DNA of 64,000 nucleotides from a bacterium C-53. GTDB lineage: Bacteria > Bacillota > Clostridia > Lachnospirales > Lachnospiraceae. The notes below the pieces were generated by a model. That model was not told the origin of the DNA. It made no database searches and saw only the letters and a program-made list of their open reading frames with translations. This document shows, in pieces, positions 42,401-51,554 of this stretch. A program made the translations under genes and the position numbers. Every line of letters starts with the position of its first letter. Position 1 is the first letter of the stretch. The stretch is from assembly GCA_003612525.1 (NCBI GenBank), contig RAZD01000010.1, positions 62,001 through 126,000 of the forward strand, read 5' to 3'.

Positions 42401-43741
42401 ACGACCAAACGCGTCTCCCGCCCCCGATACATGGCCAAGTATATCCGGAAGCTGATCTGAGATATGTTCAATACGGTTTACGGCTTCCTGGACCTGATCT
42501 ATATTGCCGTCGACAAATTCCGTCATCTGGCCTGCCAGTGCATCTCCCGACTGAAGCGCTGCATCCCCGTGCATCGTCAGACTGTCGAAGTCCGACTTTA
42601 AGACATTTTTACCCTCCTGCATATCATCAATGGTCTTTCCGATCAGGTCATGCAGCTTATTTACAGCGTTTCGAAGCGACTCTGCCTCGTCAATCTCAAT
42701 ATATGGTTCCATCTGGCCCACTACGCCGCCGACATCTTTTCTTCCATATACCATACCGTTGTTTGAACAAAGGGACACGACACCGGTCTGTCTGCCGGCA
42801 ATCCCGCCGATATTGTAACCTGCATGCTCATACCCTACTGTTCCGTAATTTGTACATCTTGTAATTATGCCATCCGAATAACCTGCCAGACCGCCGGCAT
42901 CAATGCCGCTGAATAGCTCCGTATCTGACTCGGACTTGTTAATGCTGAAGAAGATCCCGACACCCATATCGTCGTCTTCTTCCACCCATTCGCTGTTATC
43001 ATTCACACCAGCGCGGTTTGTGCAGAAATCAATCATTCCGTGGTTCTTTCCCGCAATTCCTCCGGTCGAATAATAACCGGTAATGCGTCCAAGAACCTCA
43101 CAGTCAACGATGGTTCCCGTACTTTCATTGATGCCTGCAATCCCTCCTATGGTATCTCTGCCGCTTACATTCCCGTGAAACCTGCACTTTTTGATTGTTC
43201 CGTAATTGATGCCGCAAAGACTGCCGATACATTCCTTTTCATTTGTACCTGTGACATTCCCCTTAAGCTCCAGATTCTGTACGATGGCGCCCTTTTGAAT
43301 ATAACGAAACAATCCCGCTATGTATCCGCTTCCCACACACTGAAATCCTGAAATCGTATGGCCCCTGCCGTCAAAGACGCCTGCAAATACCGGTATCATA
43401 GGCGTCCTGACACTGGACAGATCTATGTCTTCTTTTAAAACCACATGCTTGTTTTCAGACCAGGAATCTATATGGCATTGATCTGCAAATTGTAAGAAAT
43501 CTTCCGCCGTACGAATTTCAATGGTTTCCATTTCCCTTTTTTCTTCCGTTTCCTGTATACCGTCTTCGTTCTTCTCTGACGGGCCGACGTTTTCTGTCTG
43601 CTCCGTATTCTGGCCGGTGTCTGTTTTGGAAATTTTATTCTCCTGTGCCCTTAGCGCTTCCACAGGGAGAAGGCTGCAAACAAGTACAAATGCCAGACCA
43701 AAAGACAACGCTTTTACACAATAACTCCGATTCTGTTTCAT
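39449..43741 (-). CDS. large surface protein with GLUG repeats and coiled coils
   Basis: 1430 residues. A signal peptide (about 1-32, ALSFGLAFVLVCSLLPVEALRA) leads to a beta-helical GLUG-repeat region (about 90-350, repeated GGIAG-x-N elements), a helical coiled-coil region (350-470), a Lys-Pro-like bacterial repeat, an acidic Asp/Glu/Ser/Pro linker (about 580-690), a second bacterial repeat, a second coiled coil (780-980), more GLUG repeats (1010-1150) and a final membrane helix with a basic tail (VRRKRL). It is membrane-anchored and exposed. Five bases separate it from the MMPL exporter stop, so the two probably work together. Confidence 0.8.
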   Translation of the reverse strand: MKQNRSYCVKALSFGLAFVLVCSLLPVEALRAQENKISKTDTGQNTEQTENVGPSEKNEDGIQETEEKREMETIEIRTAEDFLQFADQCHIDSWSENKHVVLKEDIDLSSVRTPMIPVFAGVFDGRGHTISGFQCVGSGYIAGLFRYIQKGAIVQNLELKGNVTGTNEKECIGSLCGINYGTIKKCRFHGNVSGRDTIGGIAGINESTGTIVDCEVLGRITGYYSTGGIAGKNHGMIDFCTNRAGVNDNSEWVEEDDDMGVGIFFSINKSESDTELFSGIDAGGLAGYSDGIITRCTNYGTVGYEHAGYNIGGIAGRQTGVVSLCSNNGMVYGRKDVGGVVGQMEPYIEIDEAESLRNAVNKLHDLIGKTIDDMQEGKNVLKSDFDSLTMHGDAALQSGDALAGQMTEFVDGNIDQVQEAVNRIEHISDQLPDILGHVSGAGDAFGRANDGIKRLLKDLDVLGKVDGSVYDEMEYDRVALLSTVGGRLRCDRTNPKEGDTVTITVSPNEGYALKDTPRAMDANGKPVALTAAGDNKYTFLMPKLNVKVSGEFMYTGEGSTGADFAGNLTTGELGDETGNYTLSGNDSLQKDENAPKDDAAQDDKDVPENGDVQKDKDASESETPNNSGSSPESGEQKQPDNPEENESPSQNQAGSETDTSAQDTKGTGSMEQIEVGGSVEQTDRQPVQLAAVKVILSSNLSGDAYYRAASDGVVTLTVVPDASYVLKGNPEVTDGNGKGLPLSKRPGSSYDYEFDTKGGTAPFRVNITFQKQNKEDTIDTARKDMEEAVQNLRTASDNVNSAVSKIRELMTNSDGTIKDWKNLSADEQKEIVNEIIRLAEALADMSEAAASILSNLSTISKILSPYTSDAAKAAKKDLERVTEEVRNLIDELKSASGGIRGIVNYVNLQPDIQLKKLGDGFDVTREELHNELRGISDSLKNLSSNASSYTDVINADLRAVNDQLNVVFNLLADHLIDYSDLSMEELYEEISDEDIDTITTGRTDSCKNKGVVKGDINVGGIAGSMSIDEEDPEDSAAGSVEYKIGSRFITKCIINDSVNEGYVTSKKNGAGGIVGYMKHGIVVDCEGYGSVESTEGDYVGGICGESLTLIRRCYALCSASGGRNVGGIAGYADTLKDCCAIVDCSASIGRSGAIAGEAASYENTFEDADGEAKVCRNYYVGDDIYGIDNISYVDVAEPIAYDELLIIENLPTQFWHLKVIYRIEDEELGTQEVRFGESLANLEYPEIPEKEGYYGVWPDYSDQRMVGNLVVKGEYKENVTVVESNARAMADRTGEQERPYALVEQVFTEDTVLNAGLSDRTPPDAARGLEYVIYDVSLENSEIGDEDSFAIRIYNPYEDAVVWGCIDNQWTELESKQRGLYIQVSMKGTKESFCVVENKSYKMWLIAAGAGAVVLVLIAVHVIRVRRKRL

Positions 43742-43745
43742 TGCC

Positions 43746-46220
43746 TTATTCCTCCTTCTTCGGCAGACTTAACTCTCCGCCGTCATCTTCTCTTGCTTCT
43801 ATCCTGCCCATATTCACAAGAAGGCTTGCCTCTCCACGTATCAGTCCGTGCACTTCTCCGACAATCGTACCGTTAATCTGACCTTGCACAATACCGTCTA
43901 CACGCATAAGTCCGACGCTTCTCTCAAGCTTAAGCGGCATTGATACCGCAAACGAAGTTTTCTCAATAATCTTCTCCCCAAGCAGCAAAATCTGCGGCAG
44001 CACAAACATCACCACAATAATGGAGATAATGGTGCCGCGCCCAAGACACTGGCCAATCCCACAGATCGCACCGTCCGACGACATCTTTCCGATAAAGATG
44101 CCTGCAAGCGCAAGCATGGAACCGGACGTCACAATCGTCGGAAATGCAAAGTTCATCGTCTCAATGATCGCATCCTTCTTCGGCATCTTATCTTTCAATT
44201 CCATGAACCTTCCGGAAATCACAATCGCATAATCGATATTCGCACCCATCTGTATGGAACTTACAATCAGGTAACTCATAAAGAACAGGTTCTTCCCCTG
44301 AACAGCCGGAAATGAAAAATTAACCCAGATAACACCCTGAATGACCATAATCAGAAGCACCGGCATGCCCGCCGACATAAACGTAAACAAAAGCACCACC
44401 AACACAGCCAGAATCGAAACCACGTTAACTACTTTATTGTCCTTCTGGAATGTTTTGTACAGATCATACTGGCTGGTGGATTCCCCCGGAATCAGAATAT
44501 TCGCATCCTCATAATATTTGTCCGCTATCGCATGCATTTCATCAAGAAAAGCAAACGTTTCCTCCCCTTCTTCCGGGAGATTCAGATAGATAAGCATGCG
44601 GCTGTACTCCGTACCCTGGAGCTGGTCAAGCGCCACCTGCATTTTCGTATGGGCATCTTCCAGCGTTTCCATCAAATCATCTTCCAGTGTGACATACCCC
44701 TCATCCACCTCATCGTAGAGGAACATGAACATATCAATTAGCGGCACACTGTAACTTGACAGACCATTTACAATCTTCGCATAATTCTCGTCATTGACCG
44801 CATATGCCATATATAACAGTTCCACAACCTCATAATCCATCTCCAGAAGCTCTGAAAAATCCCGGATAGTCAGCTTATCCGTCAGCATATACCCATCCAT
44901 TGCCTCCGTATTGGCAAGCCCCATCGTATACTCCACCTCTTCCCGGCTGTCCAGTTCCCGGAGAAGTTTCTTTTCTTTCTCGTAATTTCCTGCGGGCACG
45001 GTCAGCGCTACCATGTTGGAAGAGCCAAAGCTTTCTTCTATCATTTCATCCACAATCATCGCATCACTCTGTACCGGCGTCTCAATCATGGAGTAGCCAT
45101 ATACATACGGACACTTTGAAGACACCACATATGCCGCTATCAGCAAAACAAGAAAGAGCGGCGGCATCACATATTTTGATGCGTACGCAAACTTACCCAC
45201 AAACGGAATATCCGGTATAAAACTCTTGTGCTTCGTCTTATCCATCGCACTGCCGAACAGCATCAAAAGCCCCGGCATCAGCAGAAAAACTGCAAGAAGG
45301 CTTAACAGAATCGCGCGTATCAGGCAGAAAGCCATATCCCTTCCGATGCCAAACTGCATGAACATCATCGCAATCAGACCGCCGACCGTCGTAAGCGAGC
45401 TTGATGAAATTTCCGGTATTGCCTTGCTGAGCGCGACAATATCTGCCTCCCTGACAGGGAGCTTCTGGTGTTCCTCTTTATAACGGTTACAGAAAATAAC
45501 CGCATAATCAATCGACAGCGCCAATTGCAGTACAATCGTAACCGAATTTGACACAAAAGAAATTGTGCCCATAAGGAAATTCGTACCCTTTGTAATTAAC
45601 GCCGCTGAGATAAAGGTCAAAAGAAGCACCGGAACTTCCGCCCATGTCTGTGAAGTCAGAAGAAGCACCGTGACAACAACCACCGCCACCAGCACACTGA
45701 TCACCTGCATCTCGCTCGCAATCTGCTCCGCCGAGGCATCCCCCATTGAAGTAGATACATAAGTATCATAGCCGGAAAGCATCTCCTCTATTTCACCCAG
45801 CGCCTCCAAAGCCCGTTCATCCGTCTCTTCGTACTTAAATGTAATGTCATACAATGCTGAAAAATTATTAAAATGGTCCTTCGTACTGTCAAAAGCCAGC
45901 ATAATTACCGAATCCTGCTTCTCAATCTCCCCGGCTATTTTTTTGGCCGACTCATACGGAATATTTGCCACCATCACCTTTGCCGTACCATATGTAAGAA
46001 ACTGTTCCTCCATGCGGTCAAGTCCCTGACGCGTCTCCGTCGTCCCAGGCAGATATGCTGACATGGAATTTTCCACCTCTACCCAGTTCATGGACACAAG
46101 CGAAAAGAGGATTGCAATCCCGAACAATAAAAAAAACAGGTTGCGTCTGTCTACGATAAAAGTGGATACTTTAATCATAAATCCGCCCCCGTCACCCTTC
46201 TTTTTCTGAGTTTCGCTCAT
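43746..46220 (-). CDS. MMPL/RND-superfamily exporter
   Basis: 824 residues from ATG 46220 (MSETQKKKGDGG), with AAAGGAAGTG upstream. The two-fold RND plan is clear: helix 1 (NLFFLLFGIAILFSLVSMNW), a large extracellular loop, five helices with the family segment VLQLALSIDYAVIFCNRY, then a second half with IQMGANIDYAIVISGRFME. The intramembrane Asp residues of the proton relay (SIDYAV and NIDYAI) are present in both halves. Substrate unknown; relatives export lipids or glycolipids. The C-terminus is a repetitive Gly-Ile/Val stretch (GQINGTIVGEVHGLIRGEA) of unknown role. Confidence 0.9.
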   Translation of the reverse strand: MSETQKKKGDGGGFMIKVSTFIVDRRNLFFLLFGIAILFSLVSMNWVEVENSMSAYLPGTTETRQGLDRMEEQFLTYGTAKVMVANIPYESAKKIAGEIEKQDSVIMLAFDSTKDHFNNFSALYDITFKYEETDERALEALGEIEEMLSGYDTYVSTSMGDASAEQIASEMQVISVLVAVVVVTVLLLTSQTWAEVPVLLLTFISAALITKGTNFLMGTISFVSNSVTIVLQLALSIDYAVIFCNRYKEEHQKLPVREADIVALSKAIPEISSSSLTTVGGLIAMMFMQFGIGRDMAFCLIRAILLSLLAVFLLMPGLLMLFGSAMDKTKHKSFIPDIPFVGKFAYASKYVMPPLFLVLLIAAYVVSSKCPYVYGYSMIETPVQSDAMIVDEMIEESFGSSNMVALTVPAGNYEKEKKLLRELDSREEVEYTMGLANTEAMDGYMLTDKLTIRDFSELLEMDYEVVELLYMAYAVNDENYAKIVNGLSSYSVPLIDMFMFLYDEVDEGYVTLEDDLMETLEDAHTKMQVALDQLQGTEYSRMLIYLNLPEEGEETFAFLDEMHAIADKYYEDANILIPGESTSQYDLYKTFQKDNKVVNVVSILAVLVVLLFTFMSAGMPVLLIMVIQGVIWVNFSFPAVQGKNLFFMSYLIVSSIQMGANIDYAIVISGRFMELKDKMPKKDAIIETMNFAFPTIVTSGSMLALAGIFIGKMSSDGAICGIGQCLGRGTIISIIVVMFVLPQILLLGEKIIEKTSFAVSMPLKLERSVGLMRVDGIVQGQINGTIVGEVHGLIRGEASLLVNMGRIEAREDDGGELSLPKKEE

Positions 46221-46314
46221 ATTTTTCACTTCCTTTTACAATTATATCTGCTGATGCAATTATTTTTTGTGCATATTGCCTATATATCTTACATCAAAAA
46301 GGATTTTAGCATAA

Positions 46315-46342
46315 AAGGAACTGTCATTCAAGACAGTTCCTT
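46315..46342 (-). terminator. terminator of the 11-gene sugar-amine operon
   Basis: 11-bp stem AAGGAACTGTC / GACAGTTCCTT with a 6-nt loop; on the minus strand it is followed by TT and preceded by seven Ts. It lies 24 bp after the ABC ATPase stop. Confidence 0.8.
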
Positions 46343-46366
46343 AAAAAAATTGACTATTATTCATTT

Positions 46367-47089
46367 TTATAGCACCTTTGACAAAAAACTCTTTGTCCTC
46401 TGATGCTCCGGTTTCACAAACAGCTGCTCCGGTTTCCCCTCCTCAAGCACAACACCGTGGTCAAAGAACAGCACCCGGCTGCTCACCTCTCTCGCAAATC
46501 CCATCTCATGTGTAACTACCAGCATCGTGATTCCTTCACGGACAAGCCCTTTCATAACTTCTAACACTTCCCCGACCATCTCAGGGTCCAGTGCGGAGGT
46601 GGGTTCATCAAATAACAGGATTTCGGGATTCATGGCAAGCGCCCTTGCTATCGCAACCCTCTGCTTCTGCCCACCGGACAGCTTATTCGGATATGCCTGC
46701 GCTTTCTTTTCAAGCCCTACACGTCTCAGAAGTTCGAGCGCCTTTTCCTCAGCTTCATCCGCCGTCCACTTTCCAAGTCGTACCGGTGCCAGCGTTATAT
46801 TTCTTAAAACCGTCATATTGGGGAAAAGGTTGAAATGCTGAAACACCATCCCTACATTTTCACGGTATTGGTCTACATCCATTTTTCCGCCAAGAATTTC
46901 CTGGCCATTCACAGTGATCTCACCGCCATCCGGGATTTCAAGCAAATTGAGACAGCGCAGAAAAGTGGATTTTCCCGACCCGGAAGGCCCGATAATGCAG
47001 ATGCATTCGCCCCTGTCCACCTGCACGTTCACACCGTTTAAAACATGTGTATCACCGAACGATTTTTTCAGATCTCTTACCTCAATCAC
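46367..47089 (-). CDS. polar amino acid ABC transporter, ATP-binding protein
   Basis: 240 residues from GTG 47089 ([17 protein letters not shown]), ten bases after GGAGG. Walker A is GPSGSGKST, the signature [16 protein letters not shown], Walker [13 protein letters not shown] and the switch His in [12 protein letters not shown], all of the GlnQ/HisP type. It powers the permease encoded upstream, whose 3' end it overlaps by 8 bp. A longer frame (ATG 47119) adds a non-conserved start. It closes the large operon, so its substrate may be the same sugar-amine compound or the amino acid released from it. Confidence 0.94.
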   Translation of the reverse strand: MIEVRDLKKSFGDTHVLNGVNVQVDRGECICIIGPSGSGKSTFLRCLNLLEIPDGGEITVNGQEILGGKMDVDQYRENVGMVFQHFNLFPNMTVLRNITLAPVRLGKWTADEAEEKALELLRRVGLEKKAQAYPNKLSGGQKQRVAIARALAMNPEILLFDEPTSALDPEMVGEVLEVMKGLVREGITMLVVTHEMGFAREVSSRVLFFDHGVVLEEGKPEQLFVKPEHQRTKSFLSKVL

Positions 47090-48578
47090 TTTCCCGAAGC
47101 CTCCTTTCGAATTTTCCAAGCAGCACGGACAAGGCTTTCACAATCAGGTAATACATAATGCCTGCCGCCACCAGCGGAATAAACATCTGATACGTTCTGG
47201 AAGACACATAGCTTGACGCCTTCGTCAAATCCACAATGCCGACATACCCCAAAATCGACGTTTCCTTAATTAGCTGGATAAATTCGTTTCCCATTGCAGG
47301 CAGTATGTTTTTCACCGCCTGCGGTATGATAATAAACCGCATCGTGTCACCGTACCCCAGTCCGAGCGATCTCCCGGCCTCCGTCTGCCCGCGGTCCACC
47401 GCCAGAATTCCTCCGCGTATTACCTCCGACACATATGCGCCGCTGTTGATTCCAAAGCTCACAACCGCCGCCACGTATCCGAGCCTGCTGTGGAAAACCG
47501 CAAAATAAATAATCATCAACTGGAGCACGGACGGGGTTCCCCTGATAATATCCACATACGCATTCATAATCCTGGACGCAATCGTTTCCTTTCGCTTCCT
47601 GTCCGCATCCAGTCTGACCAGAGCGACGCAAAGTCCGATCACCATTCCCACGCACACGGACATCAGGGATACAATGATTGTAATTTTTAATCCGTTTATA
47701 TAGTATTTCCACCGGTTTTCCTCAAGGAAAATAAATTTCAGCGTCCCGAAAAACCCGGTCTGCTCCGATACTGCCGCAATCTGTGTCCCGCCTTCTTCCT
47801 CCCCGGAAAAATACTTTTCATACAGTTCGTCATACCGCCCTTCCTGCCTTACAGTCTTAAGACCGCGGTTGATCATTTCCCGTATTTCCTGATTTCCCTT
47901 TTCAATACAGAAAACCGTATCTTCCTCGGTCCCCGGTATGGCCGTCGACACGATGCCGTCAGTCTGCCTGCAGTAGATTTCCGCCATAATCGTATCAATA
48001 AGGACCGCATCCGCCCCGCCGTTCTTTAATTCCATAATCGCGCTTGACGCGTTTTTAAACCGAATCGGGACTGCATCTGAAACCGTTCCGTAATCCGTAT
48101 TTTCCCCGGATACGATAAAATCACTCTGCGAACCTTCCAGAACCGCAACTTTCTTTCCCGACAGAGAAGCAAAATCTTCAAATGTATAATCACTTCTGCT
48201 CACAATACTCTGCGAGCCTGTGTAATAAATGTCGGAAAAATCAACGCTTTTTTCGCGTTCTTTCGTCGGGCCGATTCCTGCTGCGATTACCTCAATGTCA
48301 CCGGCTTCCATCGAGCCCACAAGAGAGTCAAACGGCATGTCCCGCCATTCAAGCTCCACGCCCTCCGCCTCTGCGACTGCCTCCATAAGCTCATAATCAA
48401 ATCCGGTCAGATTTCCGTCACTGTCAAGGTATTCAAACGGCGCATATTCCGCATTTGTTCCTACAACCACTTTCTGCGGCTTCGCCAGTGCCTGCTGTGT
48501 ATTCCAGCTCCCCAAAAACAGTCCCCCCGCAAGAATCAAACCTGTGAGGACTGCCATTTTCTTTTTCTCCAGATTCAT
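47082..48578 (-). CDS. amino acid ABC transporter, fused substrate-binding protein and permease
   Basis: 498 residues. The signal/anchor helix (8-30) is followed by a family-3 solute-binding domain (about 36-260, [29 protein letters not shown]) and a HisM/GlnP-type permease (about 285-498) with an EAA-like loop around the [22 protein letters not shown] stretch. The binding domain is thus tethered to the membrane protein, as in GlnPQ-like systems. The family prefers polar amino acids. GGAG precedes ATG 48578. It lies between the epimerase and the ATPase genes. Confidence 0.94.
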   Translation of the reverse strand: MNLEKKKMAVLTGLILAGGLFLGSWNTQQALAKPQKVVVGTNAEYAPFEYLDSDGNLTGFDYELMEAVAEAEGVELEWRDMPFDSLVGSMEAGDIEVIAAGIGPTKEREKSVDFSDIYYTGSQSIVSRSDYTFEDFASLSGKKVAVLEGSQSDFIVSGENTDYGTVSDAVPIRFKNASSAIMELKNGGADAVLIDTIMAEIYCRQTDGIVSTAIPGTEEDTVFCIEKGNQEIREMINRGLKTVRQEGRYDELYEKYFSGEEEGGTQIAAVSEQTGFFGTLKFIFLEENRWKYYINGLKITIIVSLMSVCVGMVIGLCVALVRLDADRKRKETIASRIMNAYVDIIRGTPSVLQLMIIYFAVFHSRLGYVAAVVSFGINSGAYVSEVIRGGILAVDRGQTEAGRSLGLGYGDTMRFIIIPQAVKNILPAMGNEFIQLIKETSILGYVGIVDLTKASSYVSSRTYQMFIPLVAAGIMYYLIVKALSVLLGKFERRLRESD

Positions 48579-48606
48579 CTACTCTTCTCCTTCGGTCATG
48601 GCGGTC

Positions 48607-49443
48607 TTAGAGGAAGAACGGCTCATATGCCTTCATATTGCGCATATCCGCTTTCGCAGGGTCCTCGAAATAATCAAATTCCGTAATCTCCTGTCCCAGA
48701 TACCCTTTGTAGCCGCGGCGATGAACCGCCTCCAAAAACTCCTGCAAATTATGGTTCCCATCGCCCCAGATCAAATGTCCATACGGATTCCCATCGATAA
48801 AGTGCATATGAATAATATCATCTCCCAGTACGTCAAACCACTGATCAATTGTCTCTCCCGCCACGCCCATTGCCGTTGTATCTATCATTGCCTTGAGGTT
48901 CGGATGATTCACCTCGTCAAGCATCCTTTTTACATCCGAAAGCGTCGTCGCCAGATTCGATTCCTGCGGACGAAGCGATTCCATAGCCAGACGTATATTC
49001 TTTTCCTTCGCGTACTCCGAAAGCATGGACAGCATTTCCCGCGAACGTTTCCACGCTTCCTCCCTGTCCTCATTCCAATAGCCCCATCCGGAATTGATCG
49101 CCATTATCCCGACGCCGAGTTCCTCGCCCGCATCAAGCGCTTTCTTAAAATACTGAAAGCTTTTTTCAAACTGTTCCTTCTCCTGCGCCGCAAACTGGTA
49201 CTGATATGTACAGTTTTCAGGTGTGATAATCTTCACCGCAAGTCCGCGTTCCTCCAAAAGTTTTCTCACACGCTTACAATCCGAATACTCCATGTAACTC
49301 AGGAAAAAATGCGGCGTCCCCGGCCACAATTCAATCGTCTTAAATCCGGCTTTCACCTGCGCGTCCAGAAAATATTCAAGCGAATAAAATAAATAATGGA
49401 TATTCATCCCTGCAATCTGCTCTCTTTGAATCAGTTTTTCCAT
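48607..49443 (-). CDS. FrlC-like sugar phosphate isomerase/epimerase
   Basis: 278 residues of the AP-endonuclease-2/xylose-isomerase TIM-barrel fold. The segments FKTIELWPGTPHFF, LAMESLRPQESN, LKAMIDTTAMGV and DIIHMHFIDGNPYGHLIWGDG carry the acidic and His metal ligands. It resembles FrlC, which interconverts fructoselysine and psicoselysine, so an epimerisation at the sugar C3 of a conjugate is likely. It is followed by the ABC transporter and preceded by a SIS protein with 13 bp between them. The exact substrate is not determinable. Confidence 0.83.
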   Translation of the reverse strand: MEKLIQREQIAGMNIHYLFYSLEYFLDAQVKAGFKTIELWPGTPHFFLSYMEYSDCKRVRKLLEERGLAVKIITPENCTYQYQFAAQEKEQFEKSFQYFKKALDAGEELGVGIMAINSGWGYWNEDREEAWKRSREMLSMLSEYAKEKNIRLAMESLRPQESNLATTLSDVKRMLDEVNHPNLKAMIDTTAMGVAGETIDQWFDVLGDDIIHMHFIDGNPYGHLIWGDGNHNLQEFLEAVHRRGYKGYLGQEITEFDYFEDPAKADMRNMKAYEPFFL

Positions 49444-49456
49444 GTCGTCCTCCTTA

Positions 49457-50560
49457 TCACAATTTACTTTTCATATAGGTATGAAACTCCGGGTCCCTCG
49501 GAACATTCAAATCAATCCCGCGCGCCCTGGATGCCAGTACAAACAGCATCTGCTGCGGAAGCATGTATTCCAAAGCGGAAAAATCAGGGTCATCAAGGAA
49601 TCCGCACGACAGGCTTCGTATGCCTGAGTCCCCGTCCCTGTCTGTACCGGACACACGTTCCGGCATATGAACCGCGAACTGCCGGTTTCCCTGTGCTTCA
49701 TAATATTCATACAATTTCATCATACGCTGCACTTCATAACCGTCTGCCGGAAAAAGGTAGAGAAAATCCGTTGATGCATTTACGGAATTATAGATTCCAT
49801 GCATAAACTCTTCCGCCTCATATCCTCTGACCGGAAATCTGCAGGTCTCCGAGAATTTCAGCACGCCTTCCAAAAGGGAACCTCTCAGACTGCCTCCTGA
49901 TATCACAATCATATCCGTGCTTGTTTTCAGCTCCTGCGCCATCTTTTCACACCAGGGACGACAGTCTGCAATCACCTGCCTCATATTCCGAATCATTTCG
50001 TACAGCCGCTTTCTGTATGCAGCTGCTTCCCTTACATTTAATCTGCCTGTAAGCTCCGCCGCCATCATCACAAAAAGCATCAGTGTCAGAACCGTCGCCG
50101 TGTACCCTTTGGTCGTTGCTCCCGCATCCTCATAGCCGCATTCCACATACAGATTTGCATTTCCATGCCTCGTGATCTCCGTATTGTACTCTCCGGTCAC
50201 AGAGATCACTGCCGCGCACTTTTCACGCAGCATATCAAGCGCCTGAATGACTGCCGTGCTTGTTCCCTGTTGTGAAATTCCCAGAATAACCGCCTGATCT
50301 GAGATAATTTCCGCATCCTCCATAAGCGATACAGGGTATACGGGAATCACCCGTATACCCAATAGCTTTTTCGCAAATGCACAAACCGCTGCAGCCGCAT
50401 TGTATGAGGAACCGGAACCGGTCAAATAAATTTCTGAAATCTCTCTTCCGGCCAGAATCTCTCTGCTTTCCCGGAAAAGAATCTCCTCTTTTTCCAGAAT
50501 CCCCTGCAATATATCAGGTGTCTCATAAATATAGTTCAGTGCATCTCCCTGATAAACCAT
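49457..50560 (-). CDS. double-SIS sugar isomerase/deglycase (GlmS C-domain type)
   Basis: 367 residues with two SIS domains. The first has LTGSGSSYNAAAAVCAFA and GISQQGTSTAVIQALD; the second has VISGGSLRGSLLEGVLKFSE and the GYEAEEFMHGIYNSVN active-site region. The family includes glutamine-fructose-6-P transaminase isomerase domains and the deglycases that split 6-phosphorylated fructose- or glucose-amine conjugates. In Salmonella two such enzymes (GfrE and GfrF) act on glucoselysine-6-P and fructoselysine-6-P; this gene plus 51555 is an analogous pair. AAGGAG precedes ATG 50560. Confidence 0.83.
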   Translation of the reverse strand: MVYQGDALNYIYETPDILQGILEKEEILFRESREILAGREISEIYLTGSGSSYNAAAAVCAFAKKLLGIRVIPVYPVSLMEDAEIISDQAVILGISQQGTSTAVIQALDMLREKCAAVISVTGEYNTEITRHGNANLYVECGYEDAGATTKGYTATVLTLMLFVMMAAELTGRLNVREAAAYRKRLYEMIRNMRQVIADCRPWCEKMAQELKTSTDMIVISGGSLRGSLLEGVLKFSETCRFPVRGYEAEEFMHGIYNSVNASTDFLYLFPADGYEVQRMMKLYEYYEAQGNRQFAVHMPERVSGTDRDGDSGIRSLSCGFLDDPDFSALEYMLPQQMLFVLASRARGIDLNVPRDPEFHTYMKSKL

Positions 50561-50577
50561 GCGAATCTCCTTATCTT

Positions 50578-51435
50578 TTATTGATAACTTGTGCCATATC
50601 CGAATGCGCCTTCAATTCCACAGATTCCGGAAGCAAACGCTGCCGCATCCGCAAGACTTTCCCTGATTGCCGCCGGCTGTTCCATGCCCTTTTTCATACG
50701 GTCCGTATACCCGATCAGAAAGGATGTAATCAGAGAATCTCCGGCGCCCATCGTATCAACTACTTTTTCAATCGGAACGGCTGGTTGTTCATAGTACTTC
50801 TGTCCGTCATAAAGAATACAGCCTTTTGAACCGCGGGATGCGGTCGCAAGCTTCGCTCCGCCGTCCACCATCATCTTAAGGTGTGCCCTTACCGCCTCAT
50901 CATCCCCGTCAAAAGAGCAGAATGCATAGGTTACATCGGGAAGAATCGCTTTGTAATACTCCTGCGTGGAATCATCGGAAAAGTCGAAGGATACCGGCAC
51001 GCCTGCTTCCCGGATCTTATGCAGTTCCTTTTCCGTAAAGCAGTAATTTCCCGTATGCACAAGATCAAACTGCCTGATATATTCAAGATCAAAGCGGTCT
51101 AAGACAAACGGTGTTTTGCCGCGGATTCCTCCGTCATTCCATCCGACAAATACACGGTCGCCGTCTACAAGACTCACGCGTGACCATCCGTTCTCGCCTT
51201 CTAACTGCTCACATTTCACAGTCTCAATTCCAACTTTTCCGAGCACATCAATCACATATTCTGCGTTTGCATCATTTCCAAAGTATCCCATATAAGCGGA
51301 GCGCTCTACCCCGAACATCTTTGCATAAGCGCAGAGGTTCACGCAGTTCCCGCCCGGATACATGGTCTTGATATGATCATACTGATCTACTACATTGTCA
51401 CCAAACCCCAAAATACTTACATTATGTTCCGCCAT
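50578..51435 (-). CDS. PfkB-family carbohydrate kinase, FrlD-like (1)
   Basis: 285 residues from ATG 51435 (MAEHNVSILGFGDNVVDQY). The ribokinase fold ends in the anion-hole/catalytic motif DTMGAGDSLITSF. YPGGNCVNLCAYAKMFG is the substrate-side GGN motif. It is close in design to FrlD, fructoselysine-6-kinase, so it should phosphorylate a sugar-amine conjugate at C6. A longer frame reads through the hairpin repeat and is rejected. The leader contains the hairpin/ribosome-site repeat that is also found before recJ. Confidence 0.86.
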   Translation of the reverse strand: MAEHNVSILGFGDNVVDQYDHIKTMYPGGNCVNLCAYAKMFGVERSAYMGYFGNDANAEYVIDVLGKVGIETVKCEQLEGENGWSRVSLVDGDRVFVGWNDGGIRGKTPFVLDRFDLEYIRQFDLVHTGNYCFTEKELHKIREAGVPVSFDFSDDSTQEYYKAILPDVTYAFCSFDGDDEAVRAHLKMMVDGGAKLATASRGSKGCILYDGQKYYEQPAVPIEKVVDTMGAGDSLITSFLIGYTDRMKKGMEQPAAIRESLADAAAFASGICGIEGAFGYGTSYQ

Positions 51436-51498
51436 AATTTTCTCCATTTCTGCGCTGCCCTTCGCGCATAAGCGGGTTTGCGCCAGGCAGCGCAATGA
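51433..51498 (-). repeat. hairpin repeat with ribosome site, copy 2 (kinase leader)
   Basis: On the minus strand: TGCGCTGCC...GGCAGCGCA (perfect 9-bp outer stem), inner GCGCA/TGCGC pairs, then GAAATGGAGAAAATT and the ATGGCGGAA start of the kinase. It aligns with 19837-19900 over about 60 bp, and the ribosome site is part of the repeat. Confidence 0.6.
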
Positions 51499-51554
51499 CG
51501 CAAATCCCGCGGCTGAAATTTATCATTTCAATCTTTCTTCCTTTTCATACCTGA

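Noticed and set aside
42900-43400. Repeated short motifs in the GLUG gene as a possible CRISPR or tandem DNA repeat
   Set aside because: The repetition is at protein level (GGIAG-x-N); the DNA copies differ and spacing is irregular.
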